From positions 372,001 through 436,000 of the forward strand of contig NZ_AUAX01000003.1 in assembly GCF_000428945.1 (NCBI RefSeq): a stretch of DNA of 64,000 bases. The letters run 5' to 3'. Position numbers and translations under genes: made by a program. How positions within the stretch are numbered: position 1 is the first letter of the stretch; the number at the start of each line of letters is the position of its first letter. This DNA comes from Hamadaea tsunoensis DSM 44101 (lineage in GTDB: Bacteria > Actinomycetota > Actinomycetes > Mycobacteriales > Micromonosporaceae). Of this stretch, positions 25,681 to 37,554 are shown one piece after another. The notes under the pieces are model-generated. The model saw only the letters and a program-made list of their open reading frames with translations, did no database searches and was not told the DNA's origin.

Positions 25681-26210
25681 CGTCCCTCAGCTCCCACCGA
25701 GACACCGGGGTTCGTCGGCCCGCTCAGGTAGTAGTCCTTCTCCGACTCACCGAGGCGCATCGGGTGGGGCGGCTGCTCCATCCCGGGCAGCAGCGGCGCG
25801 AGCAGCTGCTCCTTGGTGAAGATCAGGTCCTTGCGGTCGTCCCGGGCGAGCTCGTACTCGTTGCTCATGGTCAGCGAACGGGTCGGGCACGCCTCGATGC
25901 ACAGGCCGCAGAAGATGCAGCGGGCATAGTTGATCTGGTACACGCTGGCGTACCGCTCGCCGGGCGAGAAACGGGCGCCCTCGGCGTTGTCCCCGCCCTC
26001 GACGTAGATCGCGTCCGCCGGGCAGGCCCACGCGCACAGTTCGCAGCCGATGCACTTCTCCAGGCCGTCCGGGTGACGGTTGAGGATGTGCCGGCCGTGA
26101 TAGCGCGGCGCGGTCGCGTCCGGCTTCTCGGGGTACTCCGTCGTGACGACCTTCTTGAACATGTGCGAGAAGGTGACACCGAAGCCCTTGGCCATACCTA
26201 CGACGCCCAT
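25677..26210 (-). CDS. nuoI: NADH-quinone oxidoreductase subunit I
   Basis: A 177-aa ferredoxin-like peripheral subunit holding clusters N6a and N6b. The two four-cysteine motifs are [12 protein letters not shown] and [12 protein letters not shown], both intact. The ATG lies one base after the nuoH stop (TGAGATG), and the gene overlaps nuoJ by 4 nt. Confidence 0.97.
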   Translation of the reverse strand: MGVVGMAKGFGVTFSHMFKKVVTTEYPEKPDATAPRYHGRHILNRHPDGLEKCIGCELCAWACPADAIYVEGGDNAEGARFSPGERYASVYQINYARCIFCGLCIEACPTRSLTMSNEYELARDDRKDLIFTKEQLLAPLLPGMEQPPHPMRLGESEKDYYLSGPTNPGVSVGAEGR

Positions 26211-26211
26211 C

Positions 26212-27570
26212 TCACGCCTCCTTCGGGCCAGTGGAATCGTCGGGGGCGCCGACCGTCACGGGCTCCTCGCGGGACGCCGTGATCCGTTTGGCGCGCGGGT
26301 TCACCGGCACGACCAGGTCGAGCGGCGGAAGCGGGAAGCTGCCGTCGGGCCGGGCGGCGATCTGATCGGCCACCGTGAGCTTCTCCGGCTCCTTCTTGGA
26401 CGGCCAGACCAGGGCCACGATCAGCAGCAGGATGACGACGCCGACGACGACCATCGTCCGCTTCGTGCCGTCCCAGTCCGACTTCTGCAGCGTCTTGATG
26501 CCCGAGAGGGCCACGATCCAGATCAGGTTCGCCGGGATCAGAACCTTCCAGCCGAACCGCATGAACTGGTCGTAACGCAGCCGGGGCAGCGTACCGCGCA
26601 GCCAGACGAAGACGAACAGCAGCAGCAGGATCTTGATCGTGAACCAGAGCATCGGCCACCAGCCGCTGTTCGCGCCGGCCCAGAGCGAGATCGGCCACGG
26701 GGCGCGCCAGCCGCCGAGGAACAGCGTCGTGCACAGGGCCGACACCGTCACCATGTTGATGTACTCGGCCAGGAAGAACAGCGCGAACTTCAGCGACGAG
26801 TACTCCGTGTGGAAGCCGCCGACCAGCTCCGACTCGGCCTCGGGGAGGTCGAACGGGGCCCGGTTGGTCTCACCGATCGCCGAGACGAAGTAGATCACGA
26901 AGCTCGGCAGCAGCAGGATCGCGTACCAGCTGGGGGCGGTGATCGGTCCCCAGTGGGTGTCGCTGCCGGCCTGCGCCGCCACGATCCCGGAGGTGCTCAT
27001 CGTCCCGGAGGTCATGAAGACCGCCACGATCGACAGGCCCATCGCGACCTCGTACGAGATCATCTGGGCGCTGGACCGCAGACCGCCGAGCAGCGGGTAG
27101 GTCGAGCCACTCGCCCAGCCGCCGAGCACGACGCCGTAGATGCCCAGGCCCGAGCAGGCCAGCACGAGCAGCACGGCGACCGGGATGTCGGTCAGCTGCA
27201 GCGGCGTCTTGTGCCCGAACAGGCTCACGACCGGCCCGAAGGGCATGATCGAGAAAGCGGTGAAGGCGCACACCGTCGAGATCACCGGGGCGATGAAGAA
27301 GACCGCCTTGTCGGCGAGCTTCGGCATGATGTCCTCTTTGAAGGCCAGCTTGAGGCCGTCGGCGAGGGACTGCAGCAGGCCGAAGGGTCCGTTGCGGTTG
27401 GGGCCGGGCCGGACCTGCATCCGGGCCACGACGCGCCGCTCGTACCAGATCGCGAACAGCGTCATCACCACGAGGAACGCGAAGACCACGACGACCTTGA
27501 TCAGGACGATCCACCAGGGATCGTGCCCGAAATCGTTCAGCGTCGGGTCCTGCGCCAGGGGCTTCATCAT
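26212..27570 (-). CDS. nuoH: NADH-quinone oxidoreductase subunit H
   Basis: A 452-aa eight-helix membrane subunit that forms the quinone-access tunnel with NuoB and NuoD. The acidic loop [17 protein letters not shown] and [15 protein letters not shown] are diagnostic. The C-terminal tail (about 50 residues after [10 protein letters not shown]) is hydrophilic and longer than in proteobacteria. The first of two adjacent ATGs (27570) overlaps the nuoG stop and follows GGGGAG by 6 nt; the open frame upstream to 27663 is shadow. Confidence 0.97.
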   Translation of the reverse strand: MMKPLAQDPTLNDFGHDPWWIVLIKVVVVFAFLVVMTLFAIWYERRVVARMQVRPGPNRNGPFGLLQSLADGLKLAFKEDIMPKLADKAVFFIAPVISTVCAFTAFSIMPFGPVVSLFGHKTPLQLTDIPVAVLLVLACSGLGIYGVVLGGWASGSTYPLLGGLRSSAQMISYEVAMGLSIVAVFMTSGTMSTSGIVAAQAGSDTHWGPITAPSWYAILLLPSFVIYFVSAIGETNRAPFDLPEAESELVGGFHTEYSSLKFALFFLAEYINMVTVSALCTTLFLGGWRAPWPISLWAGANSGWWPMLWFTIKILLLLFVFVWLRGTLPRLRYDQFMRFGWKVLIPANLIWIVALSGIKTLQKSDWDGTKRTMVVVGVVILLLIVALVWPSKKEPEKLTVADQIAARPDGSFPLPPLDLVVPVNPRAKRITASREEPVTVGAPDDSTGPKEA

Positions 27571-30020
27571 TCCGCACTCCCCTTCGAGAGCGTGACGACC
27601 GAACCCGCCACCGCGCCGAGCGCGCGGCGTACCGGCGAGGACGGGGAGTTCGTCGGCAGCCACACGACGTCCGACGGCAGCTCGGTGATGAGCGCCGGCA
27701 GGGTGATCGAACCCCGGTCGGTGCTGACCGTCACCTGGTCGCCGTCGACCACGCCGAGCCCGATCGCCATGCTCTTCGCGAGCCGGACGACCGGCGTACG
27801 GGCGGTGCCCATGAGCACCTCGTCGCCGTCCAGCAGGCTGCCGTTGTCCAGCAGGTGGTGCCAGGTCGCCAGAACCGCCGAGCTGCCGGCCGGCTGCGGG
27901 CGCTCCGCGGGCGCCACGGTCGGGGCCAGCGGGCGCTCGCCGGTCGACGCCGGAAGGCTGCCGAGCTGACGGCGTACCTCGGCGACGTCGCCGGTACCGA
28001 GCGCGACACCCAGCTCCGCGGCGATCGCGTCGAGCACGCGCGCGTCGGACATCATCGCCGCCGCCTGCCGGCCGCCCATCGTCGTGGTGAACTCGAAGAC
28101 CTGCTCGAACGGGCGCAGCCGGCCCTCCCAGTCCACGAAGGAGCCGGCCTTCTCGGAGACCGTCGCGACCGGCAGCACCACGTCGGCACGCCGGGTCACG
28201 GCCGTCTGCCGCGCCTCCAGGCTCACCAGGAACCCGACCTTCTCCAGCGCAGCGTCGGCCTGCGCCGGGTCGGCCAGGTCGCCCGGGTCCACGCCCGCGA
28301 CGAGCAGCGCACCCACGCGGCCGGCGGCCGCCGCGGCCAGGATCGCGTCCGTGTCCCTGCCCACCTGGCTCGGCAGCACGCCCGGCTCCAGACCCCAGGT
28401 CTGCGCCAGGTCCGCGCGCGCGGCCGGGTCGTTCACCGGCCGGCCGCCGGGCAGCAGGTTCGGCAGGCAGCCCGCGTCCACCGCACCCCGGTCACCCGCG
28501 CGCCGAGGCACCCAGGCGATCTTCGCTCCCGTACGCGCGGCCAGCCCGGCCACGCTCGAGAAGCCGCCCACGACCGAGGCGAGCCGCTCGCCGACCAGGA
28601 TCACGGTGTCGGCGTCGACGCCGATGATCCGGTCCAGCGCGGCCGGCTCCTCGCCGGGCGCCACGCTGACCAGCGAGCCGGACAGCTTCTGCAGCCCGCG
28701 GGTCGCGAACGGGGCGACCCCGGTGACCCGCAGCCGCTTCTTCGCCACCGCCTTGCGCAGGCGCAGGAAGATGATCGGGCACTCCTCCTCCGGCTCCAGG
28801 CCGATGAGGACGACGTGCTTGGCGTTCTCGAGGTCCGCGTAGGTGACCCCGGTCTCGCCGGCGACGGACGAGGCGAGGAAGTCCGCCTCCTCCCCCGACA
28901 GCGGCCGGGCACGGAAGTCGATGTCGTTGGTGTTGAGGGCGACGCGGGCGAACTTCGCGTACGCGTACGCGTCCTCGACGGTCAGCCGGCCGCCGGTCAG
29001 GACGCCGACCCCGTACGCGCCGTCCCGGGCGGCCCGCAGGCCCTCCGCGGCGACCGTCAGGGCCTCGCTCCAGCTGGCCTCGCGCAGCTCACCGGTGTCC
29101 TTGTCGCGTACCTGCGGGGTGGTGAGCCGGTCGAAGGCGGTGGCGTACTGGAAGCCCCACCGGCCCTTGTCGCAGTTCCACTCCTCGTTGACCTGGGCGT
29201 CCTCGCCGGCCAGCCGCCGCAGCACCTTCCCGCGCCGGTGGTCCGTACGCTGAGCGCACCCGGCCGAGCAGTGCTCGCACACGCTCGGCGAGGAGACCAG
29301 GTCGAACGGGCGGGCCCGGAACCGGTACTGGGCACCGGTCAGCGCGCCGACCGGGCAGATCTGCACGGTGTTGCCGGAGAAGTAGGAGTTGAACGGCTCG
29401 TCGCCGGCCCCGTCCTCCTCGCCCGCGTAGAACGAGTCCCGGTACGTGTTGATCTGCTCGGCGGACGAGCGGTCCATCAGGTCGATGAACTTGTCGCCGG
29501 CGATCTCCTCGGAGAACCGCGTGCAGCGCTGGCAGAGTACGCAGCGCTCCCGGTCCAGCAGCACCTGGCTGGAGATCGGCAGCGGCTTCGGGTACTCGCG
29601 CTTCTGCTCGTGGAACCGGGTGTCGGTACGCCCGGTCGACATCGCCTGGTTCTGCAGCGGGCACTCGCCGCCCTTGTCACACATCGGGCAGTCGAGCGGG
29701 TGGTTGACCAGCAGCAGCTCCATGATGCCGGCCTGGGCCTTCTGGGCCACCGCGGAGCTGCGCTGCGTACGCACGACCATGCCGTCGGCGACCGTCTGCG
29801 TACACGAGGCGACCGGCTTGCGCTGGCCCTCGACCTCGACGAGGCACTGGCGGCACGCGCCGGCCGGGGCCAGCAGCGGGTGGTCGCAGAAGCGCGGGAT
29901 CTCGATGCCCATCTGCTCGGCGACGCGGATGAGCAGCGTGCCCTTCTTCGCGGTCACCTCGATCCCGTCGATGGTGAGGGTGACCTCGTCGGTGTTCTTC
30001 GCTACCTCGGCACTAGTCAT
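27567..30020 (-). CDS. nuoG: NADH-quinone oxidoreductase subunit G
   Basis: An 817-aa Fe-S subunit of the NADH arm. N-terminal [2Fe-2S] ligands in [15 protein letters not shown], the His-ligated cluster region [28 protein letters not shown], the CEHCSAGC motif of the extra domain, then a molybdopterin-enzyme-like C-terminal domain with no catalytic role. The ATG at 30020 follows the nuoF stop by one base; a GTG at 30032 in the same frame is an alternative start inside nuoF. Overlaps nuoH by 4 nt. Confidence 0.96.
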   Translation of the reverse strand: MTSAEVAKNTDEVTLTIDGIEVTAKKGTLLIRVAEQMGIEIPRFCDHPLLAPAGACRQCLVEVEGQRKPVASCTQTVADGMVVRTQRSSAVAQKAQAGIMELLLVNHPLDCPMCDKGGECPLQNQAMSTGRTDTRFHEQKREYPKPLPISSQVLLDRERCVLCQRCTRFSEEIAGDKFIDLMDRSSAEQINTYRDSFYAGEEDGAGDEPFNSYFSGNTVQICPVGALTGAQYRFRARPFDLVSSPSVCEHCSAGCAQRTDHRRGKVLRRLAGEDAQVNEEWNCDKGRWGFQYATAFDRLTTPQVRDKDTGELREASWSEALTVAAEGLRAARDGAYGVGVLTGGRLTVEDAYAYAKFARVALNTNDIDFRARPLSGEEADFLASSVAGETGVTYADLENAKHVVLIGLEPEEECPIIFLRLRKAVAKKRLRVTGVAPFATRGLQKLSGSLVSVAPGEEPAALDRIIGVDADTVILVGERLASVVGGFSSVAGLAARTGAKIAWVPRRAGDRGAVDAGCLPNLLPGGRPVNDPAARADLAQTWGLEPGVLPSQVGRDTDAILAAAAAGRVGALLVAGVDPGDLADPAQADAALEKVGFLVSLEARQTAVTRRADVVLPVATVSEKAGSFVDWEGRLRPFEQVFEFTTTMGGRQAAAMMSDARVLDAIAAELGVALGTGDVAEVRRQLGSLPASTGERPLAPTVAPAERPQPAGSSAVLATWHHLLDNGSLLDGDEVLMGTARTPVVRLAKSMAIGLGVVDGDQVTVSTDRGSITLPALITELPSDVVWLPTNSPSSPVRRALGAVAGSVVTLSKGSAE

Positions 30021-30021
30021 A

Positions 30022-31323
30022 TCAGTGGGCACCCGCCATCGCCTTCTCGGAGAGCTTCGGTGCCGTCCGGCCCTCGATGTAGTCCAGGTAGTCCTGCTTG
30101 AAGTACTGCAGGGAGCTGGTCACCGAGCTGGTGGCGCCGTCGCCCAGGCCGCAGAACGCGCGGCCGAGGATGTTGTCGGAGGTGTCGAGCAGCGTGTCGA
30201 GGTCCTCATACGTGCCCTGGCCGCTCAGGATGCGCCGGTAGACCCGGACCATCCAGTAGTTGCCCTCCCGGCACGGGGTGCACTTGCCGCACGACTCGTG
30301 GTGGTAGAACTCCAGCCAGCGGTAGGTCGCGTAGACCGGGCAGTCCTGGTCGGAGAAGATCTGCGTCGCCGTGGTGCCGAGGATCGACCCCGCGGCCGCC
30401 ACGCTCTCGAAGTCCATGTGCACGTCGATGTGCTCGGCGGTGAGCAGCGGCGTACTGGATCCGCCCGGCGTCCAGAACTTCAGCTTGTGGCCCGGCTTCA
30501 TCCCGCCGGCCAGCTCGATCAGTTCCCGCAGCGTGATGCCCATGGTGCACTCGTACTGGCCCGGGTTCGCGATCCGGCCGGACAGCGAGTAGATCATCGG
30601 GCCGGAGGCCTTCTCGGTGCCCATCGTCTTCCACCAGGCGGCTCCGCCCAGCACGATGTAGGGCACGCTCGCGATGGTGCCGACGTTGTTGACGACGGTC
30701 GGGCTCGCGTACAGGCCGTGGGTCGCCGGGAAGGGCGGCCGCAGCCGGGGCTGCCCGCGCAGGCCCTCCAGCGAGTCCAGCAGCGCCGTCTCCTCGCCGC
30801 AGATGTACGCCCCGGCACCCGAGTGGATCACGAGCTCGAGGTCGAACCCGGTCCCCTGGATGTTCTTGCCGAGGTACCCGGCCGCGTACGCCTCCTTGAC
30901 CGCGTTGCGCAGTCGCCGGGCGGCGTGCACCGCCTCACCGCGGATGTAGACGAACGCGTGGTTCGCCCGGATCGCGTACGAGGCGATGATGATGCCCTCG
31001 ATCAGCGAGTGCGGGTCGTAGGTCATCAGCGGGAGGTCCTTGCAGGTGCCGGGCTCCCCCTCGTCGGCATTGACGACCAGGTAGTGCGGCTTGCCGTCGT
31101 TCTGCGGGATGAAGCCCCACTTCAGACCGGTCGGGAAGCCGGCGCCGCCGCGGCCGCGCAGGCCCGAGTCCTTGATCAGGGCGATCAGGTCGTCGGGGTG
31201 GGCCGCGAGGGCCTTGCGCAGTGCGGCGTAGCCGTCGAGACGCTCGTACACGTCGATCCGCCAGGCGTCCGGCGAGAGCCAGCGCTTGGTGAGGACGGGC
31301 GTGAGCTTTTCGAAGACGCTCAC
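30022..31323 (-). CDS. nuoF: NADH-quinone oxidoreductase subunit F
   Basis: A 433-aa flavoprotein that oxidises NADH with FMN and holds cluster N3. Visible are [13 protein letters not shown] (NADH/FMN glycine-rich loop), [12 protein letters not shown], and the N3 ligands [10 protein letters not shown] plus a downstream Cys (AFCGLGDG). The GTG at 31323 overlaps the nuoE stop (GTGA); upstream frame to 31755 is shadow inside nuoE. Confidence 0.97.
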   Translation of the reverse strand: MSVFEKLTPVLTKRWLSPDAWRIDVYERLDGYAALRKALAAHPDDLIALIKDSGLRGRGGAGFPTGLKWGFIPQNDGKPHYLVVNADEGEPGTCKDLPLMTYDPHSLIEGIIIASYAIRANHAFVYIRGEAVHAARRLRNAVKEAYAAGYLGKNIQGTGFDLELVIHSGAGAYICGEETALLDSLEGLRGQPRLRPPFPATHGLYASPTVVNNVGTIASVPYIVLGGAAWWKTMGTEKASGPMIYSLSGRIANPGQYECTMGITLRELIELAGGMKPGHKLKFWTPGGSSTPLLTAEHIDVHMDFESVAAAGSILGTTATQIFSDQDCPVYATYRWLEFYHHESCGKCTPCREGNYWMVRVYRRILSGQGTYEDLDTLLDTSDNILGRAFCGLGDGATSSVTSSLQYFKQDYLDYIEGRTAPKLSEKAMAGAH

Positions 31324-32086
31324 TTGTTGCCTCCGGAGGCGGACGGGATCGGGGTGGTGATGTCGAAGCCCGCCGGGCTGATGCCGTGCTGCTGGGCCAG
31401 CTTGACGCCGCGGAGCGTGGGCTCGCCCGCGGGGCCCTCGCCGACCGCGCCCTCGCGCTCGTCGGCGAACCCGGCCAGCTGCAGCGCCATCTCCTTCAGC
31501 GTGCACAGCCGCGCGCCGCGGTTGATGACGACCTCCTTGCCGTGGCTGAGGTCGTCCACCAGGCCGACCGCGGACTCGGGGTCCAGGCCGTCGACGAAGT
31601 CGTAGTTGACGGTGACGGCCGGGCCGTAGTCGCAGGCCGCCAGGCACTCGGCGTGCTCCAGCGTGATCTTGCCGTCCGCGCTGGTCTCCTGGTGCCCGAC
31701 ACCCAGGTGGTCGCTGAGCGCGTCGTAGATCGCCTGCCCGCCGAGCACGTCGCACATCGTGTTGGTGCAGACGCTGACCAGGTAGTCACCGGTGGGCTGC
31801 CGCTTGTACATCGTGTAGAAGGTCGCGACCGCACCGACCTGGGCCTTGGTGATGCCGAGCTGCTCGGCGCAGAACTCGACACCGTCCGGCGTCACCTGCC
31901 CGTCCTCGTTCTGCACCAGGTGCAGCAGCGGGAGCAGGGCGGAGCGCTGCCGGCCCTCGGGGTAGCGGGCCTTGATCTCGGCAGCCCGCCGGTAGGTCTC
32001 CTCGGAAAACACGGTCACCTGACTGAACTCCTGGCTCTTCGCGCGAGCGCTCACCTGAATGAACTCCTGCCTCTTCGCGCTAGCGC

Positions 32087-32090
<4 letters not shown>
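31320..32090 (-). CDS. nuoE: NADH-quinone oxidoreductase subunit E with duplicated N-terminus
   Basis: A 256-aa thioredoxin-fold subunit carrying [2Fe-2S] cluster N1a with ligands Cys108, Cys113, Cys149 and Cys153, all present. The C-terminal tail beyond about residue 215 is longer than in E. coli. The first 26 residues are a tandem duplication ([24 protein letters not shown]) caused by a 36-bp DNA repeat right at the start of the gene. The ATG overlaps the nuoD stop by 4 nt, so the start is secure and the repeat is translated. Confidence 0.96.
32015..32086 (-). repeat. 36-bp tandem duplication at the nuoE 5' end
   Basis: Units 32015-32050 and 32051-32086 match at 33 of 36 bases; each begins TCACCTGA and ends AGCGC on the plus strand. 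The length is a multiple of three, so the frame is kept and 12 residues are repeated. The three differences show that the copies are not an assembly artefact of perfect repetition. Confidence 0.9.
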
Positions 32091-33408
<1,318 letters not shown>

Positions 33409-33412
<4 letters not shown>

Positions 33413-34095
33413 CGGTAGGACCTCCGCTGGTCCGGCGGTGGAATCTCGGCGCCCTTGTACTCGACCGGCACGCCGCCGAGCGGGTAGTCCTTGCGCTGGG
33501 GGTGGCCGTCCCAGTCGTCCGGCATCAGGATGCGGGTGAGGTTGGGGTGGCCGTCGTAGATGATCCCGAACATGTCGTACGCCTCGCGCTCCTGCCAGTC
33601 GGCGGTCGGGTAGACCGCCGTCACGCTCGGCAGATGCGGGTTCTCGACCGTCACGGCGCACTCCAGGCGCAGCCGGCGGCGGTACGTCATCGAGGTCAGG
33701 TGGTAGACCGAGTGCAGTCGGCGGTCCTCGGCCGGATAGTCCACACCGGACACCGAGGAGCACAGCTCGTAGCGCAGGCCCTCGTCGTCCCGCAGGATCC
33801 GGCAGACGTCGGCGATCCGCTCGGGCTTGATGTGCAGCGTCAGCTCGCCCCGGTCGACGACGACCCGCTCGATCGCGTCGGCGAAGCTCAGGAACGCCCG
33901 CTCCGGCTCGTTGGCGGCGGTCGCGAGCGCGTCCTCGAGGCCGTCGAGCACCTCGTCGAACTCGTCGACGCCGACCGGCCGGCCGACCGTGGCCGGCGCG
34001 AGGGCCGGACGGCGTACGAGGCCGGAGAACCCGGACGTGTCGCCCGTGCCACCGACGCCGAACATGCCGTGCTGGCCGTTGACGATCTCGCTCAT
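33409..34095 (-). CDS. nuoC: NADH-quinone oxidoreductase subunit C
   Basis: A 228-aa 30-kDa-type subunit of the Q-module, separate from NuoD (unlike the fused E. coli protein). The signature is [23 protein letters not shown] in part, followed by [19 protein letters not shown]. An N-terminal extension of about 60 residues ([12 protein letters not shown] and following) is low-complexity. The ATG overlaps the nuoB stop by 4 nt. Confidence 0.96.
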
Positions 34096-34751
34096 CGAGC
34101 GACCTCCCGCTGCATCCAGTTCGCGATTCGCAGCTGCTCCTCGGTGCCCTCGGCGACCGCCTTCTCCCACTCGGCGCGGCGCGCCTTGTCGTAGCGGTAG
34201 CTGGACGGCATCGCGCCCGGCTGCACGATCGGGCCCTTGCCGTCGGCCTCACGCTGCGCGACGGTCTTGGCCCGGCGGTCGCCCAGCGGCTCGGCCATGA
34301 CCTTCTCGTGCAGCTTGAGGATCGCGTCGATGAGCATCTCCGGCCGCGGCGGGCAGCCGGGCAGGTACATGTCGACCGGTACGACGTGGTCGACGCCCTG
34401 CACGATCGCGTAGTTGTTGAACATGCCGCCGCTGGACGCGCAGACGCCCATGGACAGCACCCACTTCGGGTCCGGCATCTGGTCGTAGATCTGGCGCAGG
34501 ACCGGGGCCATCTTCTGGCTCACCCGGCCCGCGACGATCATCAGATCGGCCTGCCGCGGCGAGGCCCGGAAGACCTCCATGCCGAACCGGGCCAGGTCGT
34601 ACCGGGCCGCGCCGGTCGCCATCATCTCGATCGCGCAGCAGGCCAGGCCGAACGTCGCCGGCCAGAAGCTCGCCTTGCGCGACCAGTTGACCAGCTTCTC
34701 GACCGTGGTCAGCAGGACGCCGTTGGGGAGGAGTTTTTCTTCGATACCCAC
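34092..34751 (-). CDS. nuoB: NADH-quinone oxidoreductase subunit B
   Basis: A 219-aa subunit holding the terminal [4Fe-4S] cluster N2, which passes electrons to quinone. The four ligands are the tandem Cys38-Cys39, Cys104 (GVCASSGG) and Cys133 (PGCPPRPE). A C-terminal extension of about 40 residues is usual in actinobacteria. It starts 15 bp after nuoA and overlaps nuoC. Confidence 0.97.
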   Translation of the reverse strand: MGIEEKLLPNGVLLTTVEKLVNWSRKASFWPATFGLACCAIEMMATGAARYDLARFGMEVFRASPRQADLMIVAGRVSQKMAPVLRQIYDQMPDPKWVLSMGVCASSGGMFNNYAIVQGVDHVVPVDMYLPGCPPRPEMLIDAILKLHEKVMAEPLGDRRAKTVAQREADGKGPIVQPGAMPSSYRYDKARRAEWEKAVAEGTEEQLRIANWMQREVAR

Positions 34752-34766
34752 TGCTGTGACCGCCCT

Positions 34767-35132
34767 TTAGTCCCAGTCCAGGCCGCCGCGCCGCCAGACG
34801 TAGGCGTACGCGACGAAGACCGTGCCGATGAACAGGATCATCTCGATGAAGCCGAAGACGCCCAGCTGGTTGAAGCTGACCGCCCACGGATACAGGAAGA
34901 TGATCTCGATGTCGAAGACGATGAAGAGCATCGCGGTCAGGTAGAACTTGACCGGGAAGCGGCCGCCGCCGATCGGCTGCGGAGTGGGCTCGATGCCGCA
35001 CTCGTACGCGTCGAGCTTGGCCCTGTTGTACCGGCGGGGTCCCACGAACGGCGCGATCGCCACCGAGAAGAGGGCGAACAAGGCAGCGAGCGCGAACAGC
35101 CCGACTATCGGTACGTACGGCGAGAGCGACAT
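34767..35132 (-). CDS. nuoA: NADH-quinone oxidoreductase subunit A
   Basis: A 121-aa three-helix membrane subunit of complex I. The loop after helix 1 contains YECGIEP, with the cysteine that reacts in the deactive state in mitochondrial ND3, and [11 protein letters not shown] follows. The ATG at 35132 follows GGAG closely and lies only 20 bp after the stop of the reductase gene, so the nuo genes are probably co-transcribed with it. Confidence 0.97.
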   Translation of the reverse strand: MSLSPYVPIVGLFALAALFALFSVAIAPFVGPRRYNRAKLDAYECGIEPTPQPIGGGRFPVKFYLTAMLFIVFDIEIIFLYPWAVSFNQLGVFGFIEMILFIGTVFVAYAYVWRRGGLDWD

Positions 35133-35152
35133 TGCTCCATCACGTCCCTTCC

Positions 35153-36424
35153 CTACACTGCCGGGGCAACCCGACTCAGACCGTTGATGATGCGATCCAT
35201 CGCGTCGCCGCCGCGTGGGTCGGTGAGGTTGGCCAACAGCTTCAAAACGAAGCGCATGAGCGTGGGATGCGGCATTCCGTGCCTGGTCGCCAGCTTCATG
35301 ACCTGCGGATTGCCGATCAGCTTCACGAACACGCCGCCGAGCCGGTAGTACCCGCCGAACCGGTCCTTCAGCACCTGCGGGTAGGCCGCCAGCGCCCGCT
35401 CCCGCTCCGGTCCCTCCGGCCGGGCGAGCGCCTGCACCATGACCTCCGCGGCCATCGCGCCGGACTCCATCGCGTACGCGATGCCCTCGCCGTTGAACGG
35501 GTTGACCATGCCGCCGGAGTCGCCGACCAGCAGCAGGCCGCGGGTGTAGTGCGGGGTCCGGTTGAACCCCATCGGCAGCGCGGCGCCCCCGATCGGGCCG
35601 TCGGCGTTGGCCTCCTCGTTCATGCCCCACTCCGGCGGCGTCGTCGCCAGCCAGTCGAGGAGCAGCTGCCGGTAGTTCGTCTTGCCGTAGGCCGTCGAGC
35701 TGTTGAGCACGCCGAGGCCGACGTTCACCCGGCCGTCGCCCATGCCGAAGATCCAGCCGTAACCGGGCAGGAGCTTGTCCCCACCCTCGCGGCTGCGCAG
35801 CTCCAGCCAGGACTCCAGGTAGTCGTCGTTGGTCTTCGCGGCGCTGCGGTAGTAGCGGCGTACCGCCACGCCCATCGGGCGGTCCTCGCGCTTCGCGATA
35901 CCCATCGCGAGCGGGAACCGCGCGCTCACACCGTCGGCGGAGACCACCAGCGGCGCCCGGTAGGTGACCTCGCCCTCGGCGGTCTTGGCCGTCACGCCCA
36001 CGACCCGGCCCGCGGTGTCCAGCACCGGCCCGGTCACGTTGGTGTTCACCACCAGCTTGGCGCCGGCCTCCACCGCCCGCCGGGCCAGCAGGTCGTCGAA
36101 GTCCATCCGGGTACGCGTGACGCCGTACCCCGGGTAGGCGGCCAGCTCCGGCCACGGCAGCTCGAGGCGCATCCCGCCGCCGATGACGCGCAGACCCTTG
36201 TTGCGCAGCCAGCCGGCGTCCTCGGAGAGGTCGACGCCCATGTCGACGAGCTGCTTGACGGCGCGCGGGGTCAGTCCGTCGCCGCACACCTTCTCGCGGG
36301 GGAACTCGGTCTTCTCCAGCAGCAGCACCTGAGCGCCGTGCTTCGCCAGGTGGTACGCCGTGGCCGACCCGCCCGGGCCTGCGCCCACGACGATGACGTC
36401 AGCGTCCACATCTGTCGTGGTCAC
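35153..36424 (-). CDS. FAD-dependent geranylgeranyl / menaquinone side-chain reductase
   Basis: A 423-aa flavoprotein of the geranylgeranyl reductase family. The FAD fold is at the N-terminus (DVIVVGAGPGGSATAYHLA), followed by EKTEFPREKVCGDGLTP and, later, LLVGDSGGMVNPFNGEGI. In mycobacteria the homologue MenJ reduces one isoprene unit of menaquinone. Directly upstream of nuoA and near menG and mqnC, the same role is likely here; archaeal-type lipid reduction is less likely. The GTG at 36424 follows GGAGG by 5 nt; GTGs at 36430 and 36463 are in frame. A possible -10 box and iron-box-like sequence lie upstream, so it probably heads the nuo operon. Confidence 0.88.
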   Translation of the reverse strand: MTTTDVDADVIVVGAGPGGSATAYHLAKHGAQVLLLEKTEFPREKVCGDGLTPRAVKQLVDMGVDLSEDAGWLRNKGLRVIGGGMRLELPWPELAAYPGYGVTRTRMDFDDLLARRAVEAGAKLVVNTNVTGPVLDTAGRVVGVTAKTAEGEVTYRAPLVVSADGVSARFPLAMGIAKREDRPMGVAVRRYYRSAAKTNDDYLESWLELRSREGGDKLLPGYGWIFGMGDGRVNVGLGVLNSSTAYGKTNYRQLLLDWLATTPPEWGMNEEANADGPIGGAALPMGFNRTPHYTRGLLLVGDSGGMVNPFNGEGIAYAMESGAMAAEVMVQALARPEGPERERALAAYPQVLKDRFGGYYRLGGVFVKLIGNPQVMKLATRHGMPHPTLMRFVLKLLANLTDPRGGDAMDRIINGLSRVAPAV

Positions 36425-36484
36425 GGTCACCTCCGCTGCTCCACCGCTCGTGAAACTCTTCACAAGCTCGGCTCAGGGCGCACT

Positions 36485-36490
36485 CTAATA
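36485..36490 (-). promoter_or_regulatory. Candidate -10 box of the reductase-nuo transcript
   Basis: Minus-strand TATTAG, overlapping TAGAGT (TANNNT), about 60 nt before the GTG at 36424. It would place the transcription start near 36478 and the iron-box-like sequence at about -36 to -54. Confidence 0.4.
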
Positions 36491-36513
36491 CCGCTTCTCA
36501 GCGACCGTGTGAG

Positions 36514-36532
36514 TTAGGTTACCCTTACCGGT
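36514..36532. promoter_or_regulatory. Candidate DtxR/IdeR-type iron box
   Basis: TTAGGTTACCCTTACCGGT matches 15 of 19 positions of the IdeR/DmdR consensus TWAGGTWAGSCTWACCTWA, with a perfect first half. It lies just upstream of the presumed promoter of the reductase-nuo unit. The match is by eye; binding and direction of effect are unknown. Confidence 0.5.
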
Positions 36533-36770
36533 GACCAAGATCTCGTTTCCGCAGGTCACGATCTTGGTCACAACGCAGGTCAACGCGATTTTTCCGGTTT
36601 GCCCATCTCATCCGATGGACTCCCGACCTAGTTGATTGACCGTTTCCCAGCTCGCAAGATTCCCCTGATGGGGATGGCTGACCGGCGGCCGCACCGGCCG
36701 CCTCGGTCAGGTCGCGAACGCGTACGGGCTCCTCGTCGAAGCCCCCGCCGAGGTTTCCCAGTACACCCAT
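36525..36770 (-). CDS. Doubtful 81-aa open frame between menG and the reductase
   Basis: An open frame beginning MGVLGNLGGGFDEEPV, with a CATAAT box 6 nt before the ATG like other leaderless genes here. The first 30 codons have the high third-position GC of the neighbours, but the rest does not, and the frame ends inside a palindrome. It may be a small protein, the start of a decayed gene, or chance. No family recognised. Confidence 0.25.
   Translation of the reverse strand: MGVLGNLGGGFDEEPVRVRDLTEAAGAAAGQPSPSGESCELGNGQSTRSGVHRMRWANRKNRVDLRCDQDRDLRKRDLGHR
36531..36571. repeat. Perfect 12-bp inverted repeat GTGACCAAGATC / GATCTTGGTCAC
   Basis: Arms 36531-36542 and 36560-36571 with a 17-nt loop. 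It sits downstream of menG and upstream of the reductase promoter, so it may terminate menG transcription or be an operator. It overlaps the iron-box-like sequence by two bases. The CAAGATC/GATCTTG core recurs in two other gene-free hairpins of this window. Confidence 0.75.
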
Positions 36771-36809
36771 ATATGCATTATGTCGGATTCTGACGTCACT
36801 TTCAGGACG
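36571..36809. other. Gap between menG and the reductase palindrome
   Basis: Apart from the doubtful 81-aa frame and the palindrome and iron-box-like site described at its left side, this stretch shows nothing that can be named. An AT-rich CATAATGCATAT block lies at about 36771-36785. Confidence 0.4.
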
Positions 36810-37502
36810 TCAGGGGCGTACCGCCCGGTGCAGCGCGGCGATCCCGCCGGTGAGATTGCGCCACTTCACCTGGCCCCAGCCCGACTCCGCGATCAACCCG
36901 GCCAGGCTCCGCTGATCGTGCCACGCCTTGATCGACTCCGCCAGATAGACGTACGCGTCCGGATTGGACGCCACCTTCCGTGCGATCGCCGGCAGGCTCC
37001 CCATGAGATAGGTGAGGTACACCTTCCGGAACGCGGCCAGCGTCGGATGGCTGAATTCGCATACGACGAGCCGTCCGCCCGGCTTGGTGACCCGCGCCAT
37101 CTCCCGCAGGCCGGCCGCCGTGTCCTGCACGTTGCGCAGCGCGAACGAGATCGTCACAGCGTCGAAACTGTTGTCCGCGAAGGGAAGCGCGAGCGCGTCC
37201 CCGGCGACGAGCGGCACGTGCGGGCGTACGCGCCGGCCGACCCCGAGCATGCCGAGCGAGATGTCGCTGCCGACGGCGTACGCGCCGGAGCGGGCCAGGT
37301 CGACAGTGGAGACGCCGGTCCCGGCGCCGAGGTCGAGGACCTTCTCGCCCGGCTTGAGGTGCAGCGCGGCCGCCGTGGCCTTGCGCCACGACCGGTCCTG
37401 TCCGAAGGAGAGGATGGTGTTCGTCCGGTCGTAGTGCTCGGCGACGCCGTCGAACATGGCGGCGATCTCGTGCGGCTCTTTGTCCAGGTCTGCGCGGCTC
37501 AC
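36810..37502 (-). CDS. menG: Demethylmenaquinone methyltransferase
   Basis: A 230-aa SAM-dependent methyltransferase of the UbiE/MenG family, performing the last step of menaquinone synthesis. Opening [25 protein letters not shown] motif [15 protein letters not shown], then [19 protein letters not shown] in part and [20 protein letters not shown] in part. The GTG at 37502 lies 6 nt after CAGAGT, so it may be leaderless; the open frame upstream to 37880 is shadow. No ubiquinone genes are near, and the phylum uses menaquinone, so MenG is preferred to UbiE. Confidence 0.93.
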   Translation of the reverse strand: MSRADLDKEPHEIAAMFDGVAEHYDRTNTILSFGQDRSWRKATAAALHLKPGEKVLDLGAGTGVSTVDLARSGAYAVGSDISLGMLGVGRRVRPHVPLVAGDALALPFADNSFDAVTISFALRNVQDTAAGLREMARVTKPGGRLVVCEFSHPTLAAFRKVYLTYLMGSLPAIARKVASNPDAYVYLAESIKAWHDQRSLAGLIAESGWGQVKWRNLTGGIAALHRAVRP

Positions 37503-37554
37503 GCGTTCACTCTGCCAAACGGCGGCCGCGTACGCGTGGCCGGGCTGCCCGCCC

